A DNA stretch of 21,562 nucleotides from an uncultured Clostridia bacterium (GCA_934101145.1 CAKOPZ010000024.1:1-21562), one strand, 5' to 3'; numbered from the stretch's first letter, positions 1-7,904 are shown. The notes: a model not told the origin generated them from the letters alone. Program-made: numbers and translations.

Positions 1-806
1 TCTACTGTTTTAGCAGGTTGTAATACATTATTTGTATCTTTTTCTAGATAGTTTACTGTATATTTTAAATCTGCTCTCTTTGTATAGTATAGGTTAATTA
101 CATTTTGACTTGCATCTGTTCTAATTATTATACTATCTTTTTCTGCTCTTGAAAAAACATATCCATCTATATCTATAATTTCATCTTTAGAATTTATAAT
201 GTTTCCTGCTTCAATATCATCAACAGACTTTGAATCACTTATATTATTGTTAGTTTCTTCTTCAATATAATTTACTGTATATTTAGAAACATCTCTTACT
301 ATCTTTTTATTAGCTAAAGATGTACTTGCACTTAAAGATACAGTATTCCATGCTACAGTATAATCTTCTCCAACCAAAACATTCTCTATATGTTCTACTC
401 TTTCTGAAACATATTCCTGATTTGGAACATTATTATTTGTTGTCTCTGTTGTTGTACCTGTATTGTTAGAACCTGATGTAGTTGTATTTGTTCTATTATC
501 TGTATTTGAAACACCATTATTATTTGATAAATTATTTTCTGTATTTTTCGTTGTTGAATTTGTGTTTTCTATATTAGGTGTAATAGCATTTTCGGCTTTT
601 GTATCTTGCATTTGATCTGTATTATCATTTTTACTTATATCATCTGCTTGATCTGCTTGTGCTCCACCTTGAGAAAACGCCTGTGACTTATCTTCATTTC
701 CTCTTGTAAAGAAATATGTACTTACAGCAATCACCGCAATTAAAGCCACAATAATTAAAGAAATTATAAGATTTCTTTTACTCTTATAGCTGAGTTTTGC
801 TTTCAT
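1..806 (-). CDS. MucBP-repeat surface protein, partial (C-terminus beyond left edge)
   Basis: The frame is open from an ATG at 806 to the window edge, giving about 268 codons of the N-terminal part. The start follows a GGGGG Shine-Dalgarno site about 7 nt upstream. Residues 1-10 are basic, and a hydrophobic segment at about 12-30 is a signal anchor or signal peptide. A low-complexity linker rich in N, T, S, D and Q follows, to about residue 130. After it come MucBP-like modules that begin YTVNYIEEETNN and run through IDGYVF to VINLYYTKR. A second module begins YTVNYLEKDTNN. These fit the MucBP family of extracellular adhesin repeats. The gene is third in an operon after a secreted LPxT-like protein and a sortase, with a 30-nt gap after the sortase. 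The inferred role is a cell-surface adhesin or matrix protein. Whether it ends in a sorting signal cannot be seen. Confidence 0.8.
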   Translation of the reverse strand, partial: MKAKLSYKSKRNLIISLIIVALIAVIAVSTYFFTRGNEDKSQAFSQGGAQADQADDISKNDNTDQMQDTKAENAITPNIENTNSTTKNTENNLSNNNGVSNTDNRTNTTTSGSNNTGTTTETTNNNVPNQEYVSERVEHIENVLVGEDYTVAWNTVSLSASTSLANKKIVRDVSKYTVNYIEEETNNNISDSKSVDDIEAGNIINSKDEIIDIDGYVFSRAEKDSIIIRTDASQNVINLYYTKRADLKYTVNYLEKDTNNVLQPAKTV

Positions 807-836
807 TTCATTGCCCCCTTTTTAGTATTTTACATT

Positions 837-1430
837 TTAACACTCTCTGGCTTTAGTAATTAGTCTATTACTTCTACCATTTTTACATGTAATTAAAGTA
901 ATTTCCCTTGTTTCAGGATCAACACTATTTACACATGTAACATCATCTGGATCAATAATATATTGACTAAAGACTTCATATTCTATTGTTTTTCCTGATA
1001 AATCTGTCATTTCAATTTTATCCCCAACTTTTAATTTATCAGTAGCTCCAAACATGGTATCATCAATATTATTATGTCCTGCCATAGTGAAATTTCCTAT
1101 ATCATTTACATTGTTTCCCCAAAATTTTGTTATAGAAATTTTCATTGATTTTTCATTTGTTACATCCAAAATCGGATATTCAATTCCAATCTTTGGTATT
1201 GAAATAATTCCAACCACATTATATCCATAATACTGTGCTTTTACTTGTTTCTTTTCAGAATCTTTTTTTGCACTATTTATCTCAATCTGTGTCCTTACAT
1301 CACTTACAACTTCTTTAACATTATTCTCATTAATGTGATTCTTTGTATATTTAATAATAATTAATGTTAAAGTAGTCACAAATAGCAATATCAATATTAC
1401 CAAAATAATATTATAAATCTTACTTTTCAT
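837..1430 (-). CDS. Sortase (class D-like)
   Basis: This 197-residue protein has an N-terminal membrane anchor (about residues 7-27), a linker, and a sortase catalytic domain from about residue 70. The catalytic triad is visible: His119 in MAGHN, Cys182 in TLITC and Arg189 in NRLITKA. TLxTC is the sortase signature. Sortases are extracellular cysteine transpeptidases that cut LPxTG-like tails and link proteins to the cell wall or to pilin subunits. The ATG overlaps the last 11 nt of the upstream gene, whose product carries an LPITY motif, so the two are probably translationally coupled. The Shine-Dalgarno site is weak, which fits coupling. The class assignment rests on general appearance and is less certain than the family. 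A cysteine as the last residue is unusual. Confidence 0.93.
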   Translation of the reverse strand: MKSKIYNIILVILILLFVTTLTLIIIKYTKNHINENNVKEVVSDVRTQIEINSAKKDSEKKQVKAQYYGYNVVGIISIPKIGIEYPILDVTNEKSMKISITKFWGNNVNDIGNFTMAGHNNIDDTMFGATDKLKVGDKIEMTDLSGKTIEYEVFSQYIIDPDDVTCVNSVDPETREITLITCKNGRSNRLITKAREC

Positions 1431-2421
1431 CTTTTTTGTTTTTAACTTTCAAAATCACAATAGCTATAATAGCTACTAATAAAATACCTGCAATTATAAA
1501 TAATATTACGTTATCATATGTTATTGGTAATTTTGATGTTTGTTTAATAACTATATCCTTATCTTCATATGAAGGAGTATATTCATCACTACAATTCATT
1601 ACTTGTAAATCAATTATAGTACCTTCTTTTGAATCTTTTTGTATCCAAACTAAATATTGATCACCTTTCTTTGAATCCTCAGGTTGCTCAATTGTATAGT
1701 TTTCTACTTTTTGCCAATTTTTATCATTTTCACTTGGTTTTAAAGATGTATATAATTCTTTAAAATTGTTGTATAAAGAAAGTTTTTCTATCATGTTTCT
1801 TTCGCTTGAACTATTTAAGTCTTTAATTAATTGTGCTAGTTTCTCTGTATTGCTTCCAGCCGTTATTTTAACAAGTTTATACATATAAGAACTTTCCTTA
1901 TCATCAGTTATTTTTATCGTTCCTATAGTATGATTAATTTTTACTCCATCCTTGTTTGTTTCTGTAGGCAATTCTTTTTTTCCAATTTCTATGTTTATCT
2001 TTTTCGTAATTTGATTTAAGTCCTGAATATCTTCCTCACTTAATGCACTACTTAGTTCAATTTTTACCGTCTTTGCCTCTGTATTTTCTTTTTTTACAAA
2101 TAAGTATGTTTCATCTTTATCTTTGAAATAAGTATTATGTATATTCTCATCTATGTACGCTATATTATTTCCATTTTCTTCATCTTTTGCAGAATCCATA
2201 TAAGCAAGGCTTTCGTCATCTACATTAGAATTATTTGAAAATGCAAATTCAAACTTTTCTTCAGCTAATCCTGATATATATAGTATATATTCATTTTTAT
2301 TCTTTAGTTTAATGATTTGGATTTCCTCACTTTTTGCAAGTGAATTAACTTGAAGTAATGTTATTAATACCATTAAAAAAATGATACAAACCATCATCTT
2401 CTTAAAAAAAGCTTTCTTCAT
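1420..2421 (-). CDS. Secreted protein with signal peptide and LPITY sorting-like C-terminus
   Basis: I place the start at the ATG at 2421 (333 residues), after a GGGGGAAG Shine-Dalgarno site. A longer in-frame reading to 2469 would begin upstream of the transcription start predicted from the promoter at 2471-2499. The N-terminus (MKKAFFKKMM, then a hydrophobic stretch to about residue 27) is a signal peptide, perhaps cut near SLA/KS. The body is charged and acidic, and I recognise no domain in it. The C-terminus reads LPITY at about residue 298, then a hydrophobic helix, then KVKNKKDEK. That is the layout of a cell-wall sorting signal, with Tyr where Gly is usual. It lies directly upstream of the sortase and overlaps it, so it is a likely substrate, or else a membrane-anchored surface protein. 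The function is unknown. Confidence 0.82.
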   Translation of the reverse strand: MKKAFFKKMMVCIIFLMVLITLLQVNSLAKSEEIQIIKLKNKNEYILYISGLAEEKFEFAFSNNSNVDDESLAYMDSAKDEENGNNIAYIDENIHNTYFKDKDETYLFVKKENTEAKTVKIELSSALSEEDIQDLNQITKKINIEIGKKELPTETNKDGVKINHTIGTIKITDDKESSYMYKLVKITAGSNTEKLAQLIKDLNSSSERNMIEKLSLYNNFKELYTSLKPSENDKNWQKVENYTIEQPEDSKKGDQYLVWIQKDSKEGTIIDLQVMNCSDEYTPSYEDKDIVIKQTSKLPITYDNVILFIIAGILLVAIIAIVILKVKNKKDEK

Positions 2422-2470
2422 TTTTCTTCCCCCTTCTTTTTTATTTAAGCCTTTCTTTTTTTGCACCATA

Positions 2471-2499
2471 ATTATATAATATTTTAGGATTATTGTAAA
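2471..2499 (-). promoter_or_regulatory. Sigma-A promoter of the sortase operon
   Basis: On the minus strand there is TTTACA (2494-2499), a 17-bp spacer and TATAAT (2471-2476). Transcription would begin near 2464, leaving a leader of about 43 nt before the ATG at 2421. Confidence 0.75.
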
Positions 2500-2705
2500 C
2501 AGATTGTGAAAATTTTAAACATTTTTTTCCAATTATATTTACATTTTATCACATAATTTAAACTTTTAATAAAATTATCGTACGTATAGATATAGTAAAG
2601 TCATTTTTGTAAACATTCACTGTTATATATAATTTATATTTATTCTTCATTAAATATATGTTGTAATATCTTTATAATTACACATTTAGAAAGTAAAAAT
2701 AATTA
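2500..2705. other. AT-rich intergenic stretch
   Basis: This very AT-rich DNA lies between the sortase-operon promoter and the cotJ terminator. I see no open frame with a ribosome binding site, no RNA gene and no clear repeat in it. Confidence 0.6.
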
Positions 2706-2733
2706 AAACAAAGCGGTTTACATCGCTTTGTTT
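2706..2733 (-). terminator. Rho-independent terminator after cotJC
   Basis: The arms AAACAAAGCG (2706-2715) and CGCTTTGTTT (2724-2733) form a perfect 10-bp stem with an 8-nt loop. On the minus strand it is followed by TAATTATTTTT. It closes the cotJ operon. Confidence 0.8.
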
Positions 2734-2774
2734 CTTATAATCTATTTTATTGAAGTTGTTTTGAATTTCAAATT

Positions 2775-3398
2775 TTATTCTCTATTTTCACAACTACAAT
2801 CACAGTTATTTTGCATACTGTTCATGTAAAATTTCTTTTCTGCAAGTTTATCTTGTACTCCACGAAGTGTTTCTCCAAATCTTTGGAAGTGAACAATTTC
2901 TCTTTGTCTTAAGAAACGAAGTGGATCAATAACATCTGGATCATCCTTACACAAATCTATTAATTTTTCATATGTTGCCCTTGCTTTTTGCTCCGCAGCC
3001 AAATCTTCCTGCAAGTTTGCAATTGGATCTCCTTTACATGCTAAGCAATTTGCATTAAACGCCATACCTGCTGCTGATTGAGGATATACATCCACTCCAT
3101 GATCTGTATAATATGCTCCAAGTCCTGCTCTTTCAAGTTCTTCTGCACTACATCCTTTAGTTAATTGATGTACAATTGAACCAACCATTTCTAAGTGAGC
3201 CAACTCCTCTGTACCAATATCATTTAATATTGCCTTTGATTTTTGATCAGGCATACCAAACCTTTGTGACAAATATCTAAGAGATGCAGCAAGTTCTCCA
3301 TCAGGACCACCATATTGAGATATAATAAATTTAGCAAGTCTTGGATTTGAACATTTTATATTTACTGGGTATTGTAACACTTTATTATAAGTCCACAT
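2775..3398 (-). CDS. cotJC: Spore coat protein CotJC, manganese-catalase family
   Basis: The protein is 207 residues from the ATG at 3398, which follows GGAG at a spacing of about 8 nt. An in-frame GTG at 3407 overlaps that Shine-Dalgarno site and is less likely. The CotJC/Mn-catalase ferritin-like fold is recognisable from DGELAASLRYLSQRF, IGTEELAHLEMVGSIVHQL, LAAEQKARATYEKLI and QREIVHFQRFGE. These helices carry the Glu and His ligands of a di-manganese site. The product is deposited in the inner spore coat with CotJA and CotJB and may remove peroxide. The reading frame starts 14 nt before cotJB ends, so translation is coupled. The C-terminus carries a short tail, NNCDCSCENRE, that looks added to the family core. 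Confidence 0.95.
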   Translation of the reverse strand: MWTYNKVLQYPVNIKCSNPRLAKFIISQYGGPDGELAASLRYLSQRFGMPDQKSKAILNDIGTEELAHLEMVGSIVHQLTKGCSAEELERAGLGAYYTDHGVDVYPQSAAGMAFNANCLACKGDPIANLQEDLAAEQKARATYEKLIDLCKDDPDVIDPLRFLRQREIVHFQRFGETLRGVQDKLAEKKFYMNSMQNNCDCSCENRE

Positions 3399-3822
3399 TA
3401 AAATCACTCCTTTCCCAAGGCCATGGCTCCTCTAACCATCTCCATTTATTACATGGGCAATAAATAGATAATGGTCCAAATATTTTTTGATATTTTTCTT
3501 TTACTTGATTATATTTATTACAATATTCTCTGTGTAAGCATAGAGCTTTTTGATCAGTTGGATGTGTATCTAAATATTCTGCAAGTTCAACAATTGCAAA
3601 ATTCAAGCATTTAATTTGTCTCATCATTTCTTCTCTTACAGCATCTCTATTTTTCCAACACTCATCTGTATTGTTTGAACAATTACAATTCAATTCATCA
3701 GACAAGCTTGCTGTGTTATATCCAAATGCAGCATTTATTCCATCTGGTGTATAATTACAATTCATGCTATCCATCATTTTGCCACATCCACATTTTCTGT
3801 TTTCTTCACTATTATCTTCCAT
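3385..3822 (-). CDS. cotJB: Spore coat protein CotJB with Cys-rich N-terminal extension
   Basis: The protein is 145 residues. The C-terminal part (about 65-145) is a CotJB domain. It has a helix around IKCLNFAIVELAEYLDTHP, then LHREYCNKYNQVKEKYQK, FGPLSIYCP and a Trp-rich end (WRWLEEPWPWE). These match the CotJB family, a small partner of CotJA and CotJC in the spore coat. The first ~60 residues are extra. They contain six cysteines, including CGCGK and CNC, and are acidic and Asn-rich. The ATG shares one base with the cotJA stop (TAATG), and the 3' end overlaps cotJC, so the three genes form one tightly coupled sporulation operon, presumably expressed in the mother cell. Confidence 0.92.
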   Translation of the reverse strand: MEDNSEENRKCGCGKMMDSMNCNYTPDGINAAFGYNTASLSDELNCNCSNNTDECWKNRDAVREEMMRQIKCLNFAIVELAEYLDTHPTDQKALCLHREYCNKYNQVKEKYQKIFGPLSIYCPCNKWRWLEEPWPWERSDFNVDL

Positions 3823-4103
3823 TATCTGTTACACCCCTCTCCTATTTCATTTCTTGCTCTTAAATAATTATCAAATTCCATGCTTTGTCCTGGTCTATAA
3901 GGACTTACAAGCTCTGGAAAAATTGTTCCCATTTTTAAACCACAGCATGGTGTAAAAGTTTTATCCATATATTGCATTGGAACATAACTTTGTGCAAGCA
4001 TTGGATTGTCTGGGAATAAATTCATATCTTCATCAAATCCACAACCACAACTCATAGTATTATCCATTTCTTGATAACAACATGGTGTATCACTATATTG
4101 CAC
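3822..4103 (-). CDS. cotJA: Spore coat protein CotJA (5' end uncertain, possible frameshift)
   Basis: The C-terminal half carries the CotJA core: SYVPMQYMDK, GTIFPELVSPYRPGQSM and a short amphipathic end. The family recruits CotJC to the coat. The start is a problem. The listed GTG at 4103 has no ribosome binding site, and the frame stays open upstream to beyond 4203 without an ATG, GTG or TTG that has one. A perfect AGGAGG (4213-4218) with an ATG at 4203 lies upstream in another frame and stops after 18 codons. A +1 shift inside that short frame, for example at the AAAA run near 4158, would join the two into one protein of about 125 residues. The N-terminal region is Cys-rich (CCYQ, CGCG). 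The stop overlaps the cotJB start. Confidence 0.8.
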   Translation of the reverse strand: MQYSDTPCCYQEMDNTMSCGCGFDEDMNLFPDNPMLAQSYVPMQYMDKTFTPCCGLKMGTIFPELVSPYRPGQSMEFDNYLRARNEIGEGCNR

Positions 4104-4146
4104 TGCATTTGAATTTACATCATCGCAAATATCTTCTAATACATGA

Positions 4147-4203
4147 TTACTGATATTGTTTTGGTTGTAACATCCGGCAGTGTCTATTATATCTAGTATA
4201 CAT
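4147..4203 (-). other. 18-codon frame with strong RBS; probable true 5' end of cotJA
   Basis: ATG at 4203 sits 9 nt after a perfect AGGAGG (4213-4218) and reads MYTRYNRHCRMLQPKQYQ, then a stop at 4147-4149. The cotJA frame runs +1 to it through the same DNA. Either this is the displaced start of cotJA (indel, sequencing error or programmed shift) or a leader peptide. The small-protein start with Tyr, Arg and Cys would suit a coat protein. Confidence 0.5.
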
Positions 4204-4254
4204 ATTTTTTTGCCTCCTTTAATATAACTATATTACATATTATGACAAAAAAAT

Positions 4255-4292
4255 AAGAAGTGTGATAACTTAATTTAAGTTTCACACTTCTT
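4255..4292 (-). terminator. Rho-independent terminator after pyk
   Basis: The arms at 4255-4272 and 4275-4292 form a long stem built on AAGAAGTGTGA / TCACACTTCTT, nearly perfect. On the minus strand the stem is followed by ATTTTTTTG. It separates pyk from the cotJ operon. Confidence 0.88.
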
Positions 4293-4300
4293 TAATTATG

Positions 4301-5737
4301 TTATATTTTTAATATTCCACCAATTGTTTTATTCATTGAATGATTATCTCCATCTTCTAATATTGATGCACCACCAGCTACAGCTACTAAATCTTCTTCT
4401 TTAATAGCCCCAACTTGTTTAACAATATCTACACCTTCTTTAATCATGTTTTCTATAGAATCTTTTGTCTCTACATATATTGGTCTTACACCAAATATTA
4501 AAGCTAATTGTTTATATGTTATTCTATTATCTGTAATTGCATATATTGGACATTTTGGTAAAAACTCTGCTAAATTTCTAGCTGTTCTTCCTGTATGTGT
4601 ATATGCAAAAATTGCTTTAGTATCCATTCTCATAGCAGTTAAACATGTAGAATAATTTAAGTTGTACTCATAATCTTTATGATTAATTTCATATTCTCTT
4701 TTGCTAAACCTCTTCCAATATTTGATTGACCCTTCAACAGATCTTGCTATTTTGTCCATTGTCTCAACACATTGAACTGGATACTTTCCTGCTGCTGATT
4801 CTGCAGAAAGCATTATTGCACTTGTTTGATCATAAACTGCATTTGCAACATCACTTACTTCTGCTCTTGTAGGTCTTGGATTGTTTACCATAGACTCTAA
4901 CATTTGAGTTGCAGTTACAACCGGTTTTCCTGCTTGACAACATTTTCTAATAAATTCTTTTTGTCTAATTGGTACTTCTTCCATAGGAATTTCAACACCT
5001 AAATCTCCTCTTGCAACCATAATTCCATCTGCTACCTCAAGAATTTTATCAAAGTTATCAATACCTTGTCTATTTTCTATCTTAGCTATAACTTTTATAT
5101 GGCTTCCACCATTTTCTTCTAATACTTTTTTAATATTTACTATATCTTCTGGCTTTCTTATAAATGAAGCAGCTATATAGTCAAATCCTTTTTCAACACC
5201 AAATTTTATATCTGATATATCTTTATCTGTTAAACTTGGTAAATTTATTTTAGAGTTTGGAATATTGATGCTCTTCTTATTAGTTAGTCTTCCTCCATTA
5301 ATAACTTCACAAACAACGTCTTTACCTTTTATTTCTTTAACTTTAACTTCTATTAATCCGTCATTAATTAATATTCTTGTTCCTATTGGTACTTCATTTG
5401 CTAAATTTTTATATGTTACAGAAACTTTTGTATCATCTCCATCAATATCTTCATTTAATAAAGTAAAAGTATCTCCGGCCTTTAAATTAGCTTCTCCTGT
5501 AGCAAATTTTCCAATTCTGATTTCTGGACCCTTTGTATCAAGTAACATTGCTACTGGGGCTCCTGTATTTTCTCTTGCTTGTTTAAATAATTCAATTCTA
5601 TCTGCTTGCTCCTCATAGTCTCCATGAGAAAAATTGAATCTTGCTACATTCATACCAGCATTAATTAATTCTTCTAATTTATTAACATCATCAACTGCTG
5701 GTCCTAAAGTACAAATAATTTTTGTTTTTCTTAACAT
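4301..5737 (-). CDS. pyk: Pyruvate kinase
   Basis: The protein is 478 residues. It converts phosphoenolpyruvate and ADP to pyruvate and ATP at the last step of glycolysis, in the cytoplasm. Motifs in order are MLRKTKIICTLGPA, ARFNFSHGD, LLDTKGPEIRIG, the B domain (about residues 70-165), VIAKIENRQG, the active-site stretch GIMVARGDLGVEIP, TATQMLESM, RPTRAEVSDVANAV and IMLSAESAAGKYP. The C-terminal allosteric domain is present. The length is that of the standard enzyme, so the extra PEP-utiliser domain found in Bacillus-type enzymes of about 585 residues is absent. The ATG at 5737 follows AAAGGA. The gene is monocistronic, with its own extended -10 promoter and a strong terminator. Confidence 0.98.
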   Translation of the reverse strand: MLRKTKIICTLGPAVDDVNKLEELINAGMNVARFNFSHGDYEEQADRIELFKQARENTGAPVAMLLDTKGPEIRIGKFATGEANLKAGDTFTLLNEDIDGDDTKVSVTYKNLANEVPIGTRILINDGLIEVKVKEIKGKDVVCEVINGGRLTNKKSINIPNSKINLPSLTDKDISDIKFGVEKGFDYIAASFIRKPEDIVNIKKVLEENGGSHIKVIAKIENRQGIDNFDKILEVADGIMVARGDLGVEIPMEEVPIRQKEFIRKCCQAGKPVVTATQMLESMVNNPRPTRAEVSDVANAVYDQTSAIMLSAESAAGKYPVQCVETMDKIARSVEGSIKYWKRFSKREYEINHKDYEYNLNYSTCLTAMRMDTKAIFAYTHTGRTARNLAEFLPKCPIYAITDNRITYKQLALIFGVRPIYVETKDSIENMIKEGVDIVKQVGAIKEEDLVAVAGGASILEDGDNHSMNKTIGGILKI

Positions 5738-5776
5738 TTTGCATCATTTCCTTTCTCTATTTTATAACGCTTTTCT

Positions 5777-5785
5777 AGTATACCA
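5777..5785 (-). promoter_or_regulatory. Extended -10 promoter of pyk
   Basis: The minus strand reads TGGTATACT, an extended -10 element (TGn plus TATACT at 5777-5782). No well-spaced consensus -35 is seen. It lies about 40 nt upstream of the pyk ATG. Confidence 0.55.
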
Positions 5786-5823
5786 TATTTTTTTTCAAAT
5801 TTCTACAAAAAAACCCATTTTGT

Positions 5824-6666
5824 TTAAATTTCTCTAACGTTTTGTATCATTTTATACGTTTTACAAATATTACATTCCTTGCAAATATAAATTCTATCTT
5901 CAAAAATTAACTTCAAAGTATTAATAAATTCATCTTCACCGCAAATAAGATGTATTTCTATATTTCGAGGTAATATGCTAAGGAGTGTATTTAATGCATA
6001 ATCATTTGAAGAAAATGAAATATCAGATAAATATTTTGCCTTTGTGATATTGTCTGATAATGGAATTATATTTTTTTCTTCATCAAGTAATATTGACTCT
6101 CCATTTGTATAAATTAAATGTACTAAATCAGCACCTGTTTTTGCAGTATTTACATATGCTTTTAATAAATTTATAAATTCATTATATTCCTTTTCTATGA
6201 TGTATTGATTTACAGCCATATCAACAATATTATCAAGTTCTTTTATATATTCTTTAATTCTGAAATTCACAATTCCTTCAAGTACTATATTCTTGCTTTC
6301 ATTTATATACTCATATACCTGTTTATATAAAATTTCTTTTTTATTGCTTCCTTCAATTTCACATAAATCTTCGCAATTTTGAAGTATCATTTTTCTTTCA
6401 AAATTATCAAAATAAAAATAGTTACTATTTATAATCCTTTCAAGTATTTTTTTTTCATAAAAGTTTATAATAGTATCAGAAACAATCTCTGATACAAAAT
6501 TTTCAAAATTTTTTATATTATTTCCTACATAATGAATTATGACATTTTTATATAAAACAAATTTCTTATAGCAATAATATATGTTTTCAAAATCAATTTT
6601 CTCAATTCTATCTAGCAAATAATTTATTATATTTTCATTATTAGTTTTTATGCAATATGACTTCAT
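5824..6666 (-). CDS. ytxC: Sporulation protein YtxC family
   Basis: This 280-residue protein resembles the YtxC-like family of putative sporulation proteins. Support comes from its length, from the central EYNEFINLLKAYVNTAKTG segment with the following LVHLIYTNGES, from SSNDYALNTLLSILPRNIEIHLI, and from a C-terminal end with LKLIFEDRIYICKECNIC. The body is rich in Ile, Asn and Lys and predicted helical and cytoplasmic, with no membrane segment or signal peptide. The biochemical role of the family is not known. The ATG at 6666 follows GGGAG at about 10 nt. A hairpin at 6760-6786 separates it from the rhodanese gene, so it probably has its own promoter, which I could not pick out with confidence. 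Its presence, with cotJABC, supports an endospore former. Confidence 0.85.
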   Translation of the reverse strand: MKSYCIKTNNENIINYLLDRIEKIDFENIYYCYKKFVLYKNVIIHYVGNNIKNFENFVSEIVSDTIINFYEKKILERIINSNYFYFDNFERKMILQNCEDLCEIEGSNKKEILYKQVYEYINESKNIVLEGIVNFRIKEYIKELDNIVDMAVNQYIIEKEYNEFINLLKAYVNTAKTGADLVHLIYTNGESILLDEEKNIIPLSDNITKAKYLSDISFSSNDYALNTLLSILPRNIEIHLICGEDEFINTLKLIFEDRIYICKECNICKTYKMIQNVREI

Positions 6667-6759
6667 ACATTGAAATCTCCCTTCGTATATGTAATATTAT
6701 CTGCTAAAACCATGCTAGATATACATATTTTATTCTATATTTTTATAAACGTGATTAAA

Positions 6760-6786
6760 GGGATGTAAACTTACATTTTACATCCC
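6760..6786 (-). terminator. Hairpin overlapping the rhodanese stop codon
   Basis: GGGATGTAAA (6760-6769) pairs with TTTACATCCC (6777-6786), a 10-bp stem with a 7-nt loop. On the minus strand it is followed by TTTAATC, a weak U-tract. The first arm contains the stop codon of the rhodanese gene. Confidence 0.6.
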
Positions 6787-7110
6787 ATCTAACCCATTTT
6801 TTAAACTGTACACATTAGTATACCCCATATTTTCCAATTTTTCTTTTGCTTGTCTGCTTCTATATCCACTTGCGCAATATACAATAATAGTATTTTGTTT
6901 ATTTTTTGGCAATTTTACACTTTGAGTTTCTATTTCATATAATGGAATATTGCTACTAGCTGGCAAATGCCCTTCAGAATATTCTTGTCTACTTCTAACA
7001 TCAATCAACACACTATTACTATCTTCTTGCATAATTTCTTTTATTTTTTTATATGGCACATCTCTTATATCAAAACTTCTATATAAAATCTCCTTCATTT
7101 TTCTAAACAT
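6778..7110 (-). CDS. Single-domain rhodanese-like sulfurtransferase
   Basis: This is a 110-residue cytoplasmic protein made of one rhodanese domain. Residues 32-60 hold VLIDVRSRQEYSEGHLPASSNIP, the conserved core strand and helix. The active-site loop is CASGYR, with the persulfide-carrying Cys79 and a CxxGxR pattern. The C-terminal end YTNVYSLKNGLDGM matches the usual finish of these domains. Such proteins pass sulfane sulfur to acceptors such as thiols or tRNA-modification enzymes, and the substrate here is unknown. A basic N-terminal 20 residues precede the domain. The ATG at 7110 follows AGGAAGTG about 8 nt upstream. It is a single gene with a terminator on either side. Confidence 0.93.
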   Translation of the reverse strand: MFRKMKEILYRSFDIRDVPYKKIKEIMQEDSNSVLIDVRSRQEYSEGHLPASSNIPLYEIETQSVKLPKNKQNTIIVYCASGYRSRQAKEKLENMGYTNVYSLKNGLDGM

Positions 7111-7161
7111 TTGAAATCACTTCCTATATAAAACAGGGGCTTTAGGTATTTAAAGGCAAAG

Positions 7162-7206
7162 AAAAAAGGAACAATACTAATATATTATATTAATATCATC
7201 CTTTTT
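7162..7206 (-). terminator. Terminator after secF-like gene
   Basis: AAAAAGGA (7163-7170) pairs with TCCTTTTT (7199-7206), and the inner AATACTAATATA / TATATTAATAT segments extend the stem. On the minus strand a T-rich TTTTTTCTTT tail follows. Confidence 0.75.
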
Positions 7207-7223
7207 AGTTACAAAATATTCGA

Positions 7224-7883
7224 TTATTTTTTCTTTTCTTCTGCAATTTTCTCTTCAAGTTTTTGTTCATTTTTAAAACTTAATGTTGTAAATATAACAA
7301 TCATTATTGCAAGTCCAATTGGAATAACAAATCTGTTTATAGGAAATCTTGTAATTGCAAGTAATCCAAAATATACCCCTTCAACAAATAGTAAGTATCC
7401 TAAATAGCTTATAACTATTTTTAATATTCCAAGTTTTCTGTATCTTATGCCTGCAAAAACAAGTATAATTAATGTACTTATTGCAATTGGCAATATATAT
7501 GGCTTAATAATACTTGATAATCTTATTTTTGGATTATGCACTATTGTAATATCATTGTCTGCTTTCAATTCTGTAGAATATTTTTCATTTAATTTACTTA
7601 CAAATTGTTCCACTTTTTCATTTAATTCTTCATCAGACTTGTCCTTCATAGTAATTGAAAACATATCATCAAATAGTTCAATTTTTTGTACTATCATTTT
7701 TTCTCCGCCGAAAACTTCTTTAGCAATTTGCTTAATATCTTTTATATCTGCTGTTTTGCCTATATATGCATCTATTTCAACATTCTTGCTATATACAATA
7801 TCTACGTTTAGTCCTATTGTAGCTGTGATAATTATTCCTACAACAATAACACAAGCTAAAATTCCATATATAACTTTTTTCAT
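7224..7883 (-). CDS. secF: SecF-like translocase subunit, shortened and diverged
   Basis: I choose the ATG at 7883 (219 residues), because the in-frame ATG at 7895 overlaps the Shine-Dalgarno GGATGAG. SecF works with SecD to help pull secreted proteins across the membrane after SecYEG. The protein has one N-terminal TM, an extracytoplasmic domain (about residues 25-115), and then about three hydrophobic segments ending with a Lys/Glu-rich tail. Usual SecF proteins are about 300 residues with six TMs. Here the domain after TM1 reads GLNVDIVYSKNVEID rather than the GIDFTGG form, and the DRIRE segment of SecF is not seen. The assignment therefore rests mainly on position, directly after secD with a 21-nt gap, and on overall layout. 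It could be a lineage-specific partner of SecD. Confidence 0.72.
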   Translation of the reverse strand: MKKVIYGILACVIVVGIIITATIGLNVDIVYSKNVEIDAYIGKTADIKDIKQIAKEVFGGEKMIVQKIELFDDMFSITMKDKSDEELNEKVEQFVSKLNEKYSTELKADNDITIVHNPKIRLSSIIKPYILPIAISTLIILVFAGIRYRKLGILKIVISYLGYLLFVEGVYFGLLAITRFPINRFVIPIGLAIMIVIFTTLSFKNEQKLEEKIAEEKKK

Positions 7884-7904
7884 ATTTAATCTCATCCTTT
7901 TTTA

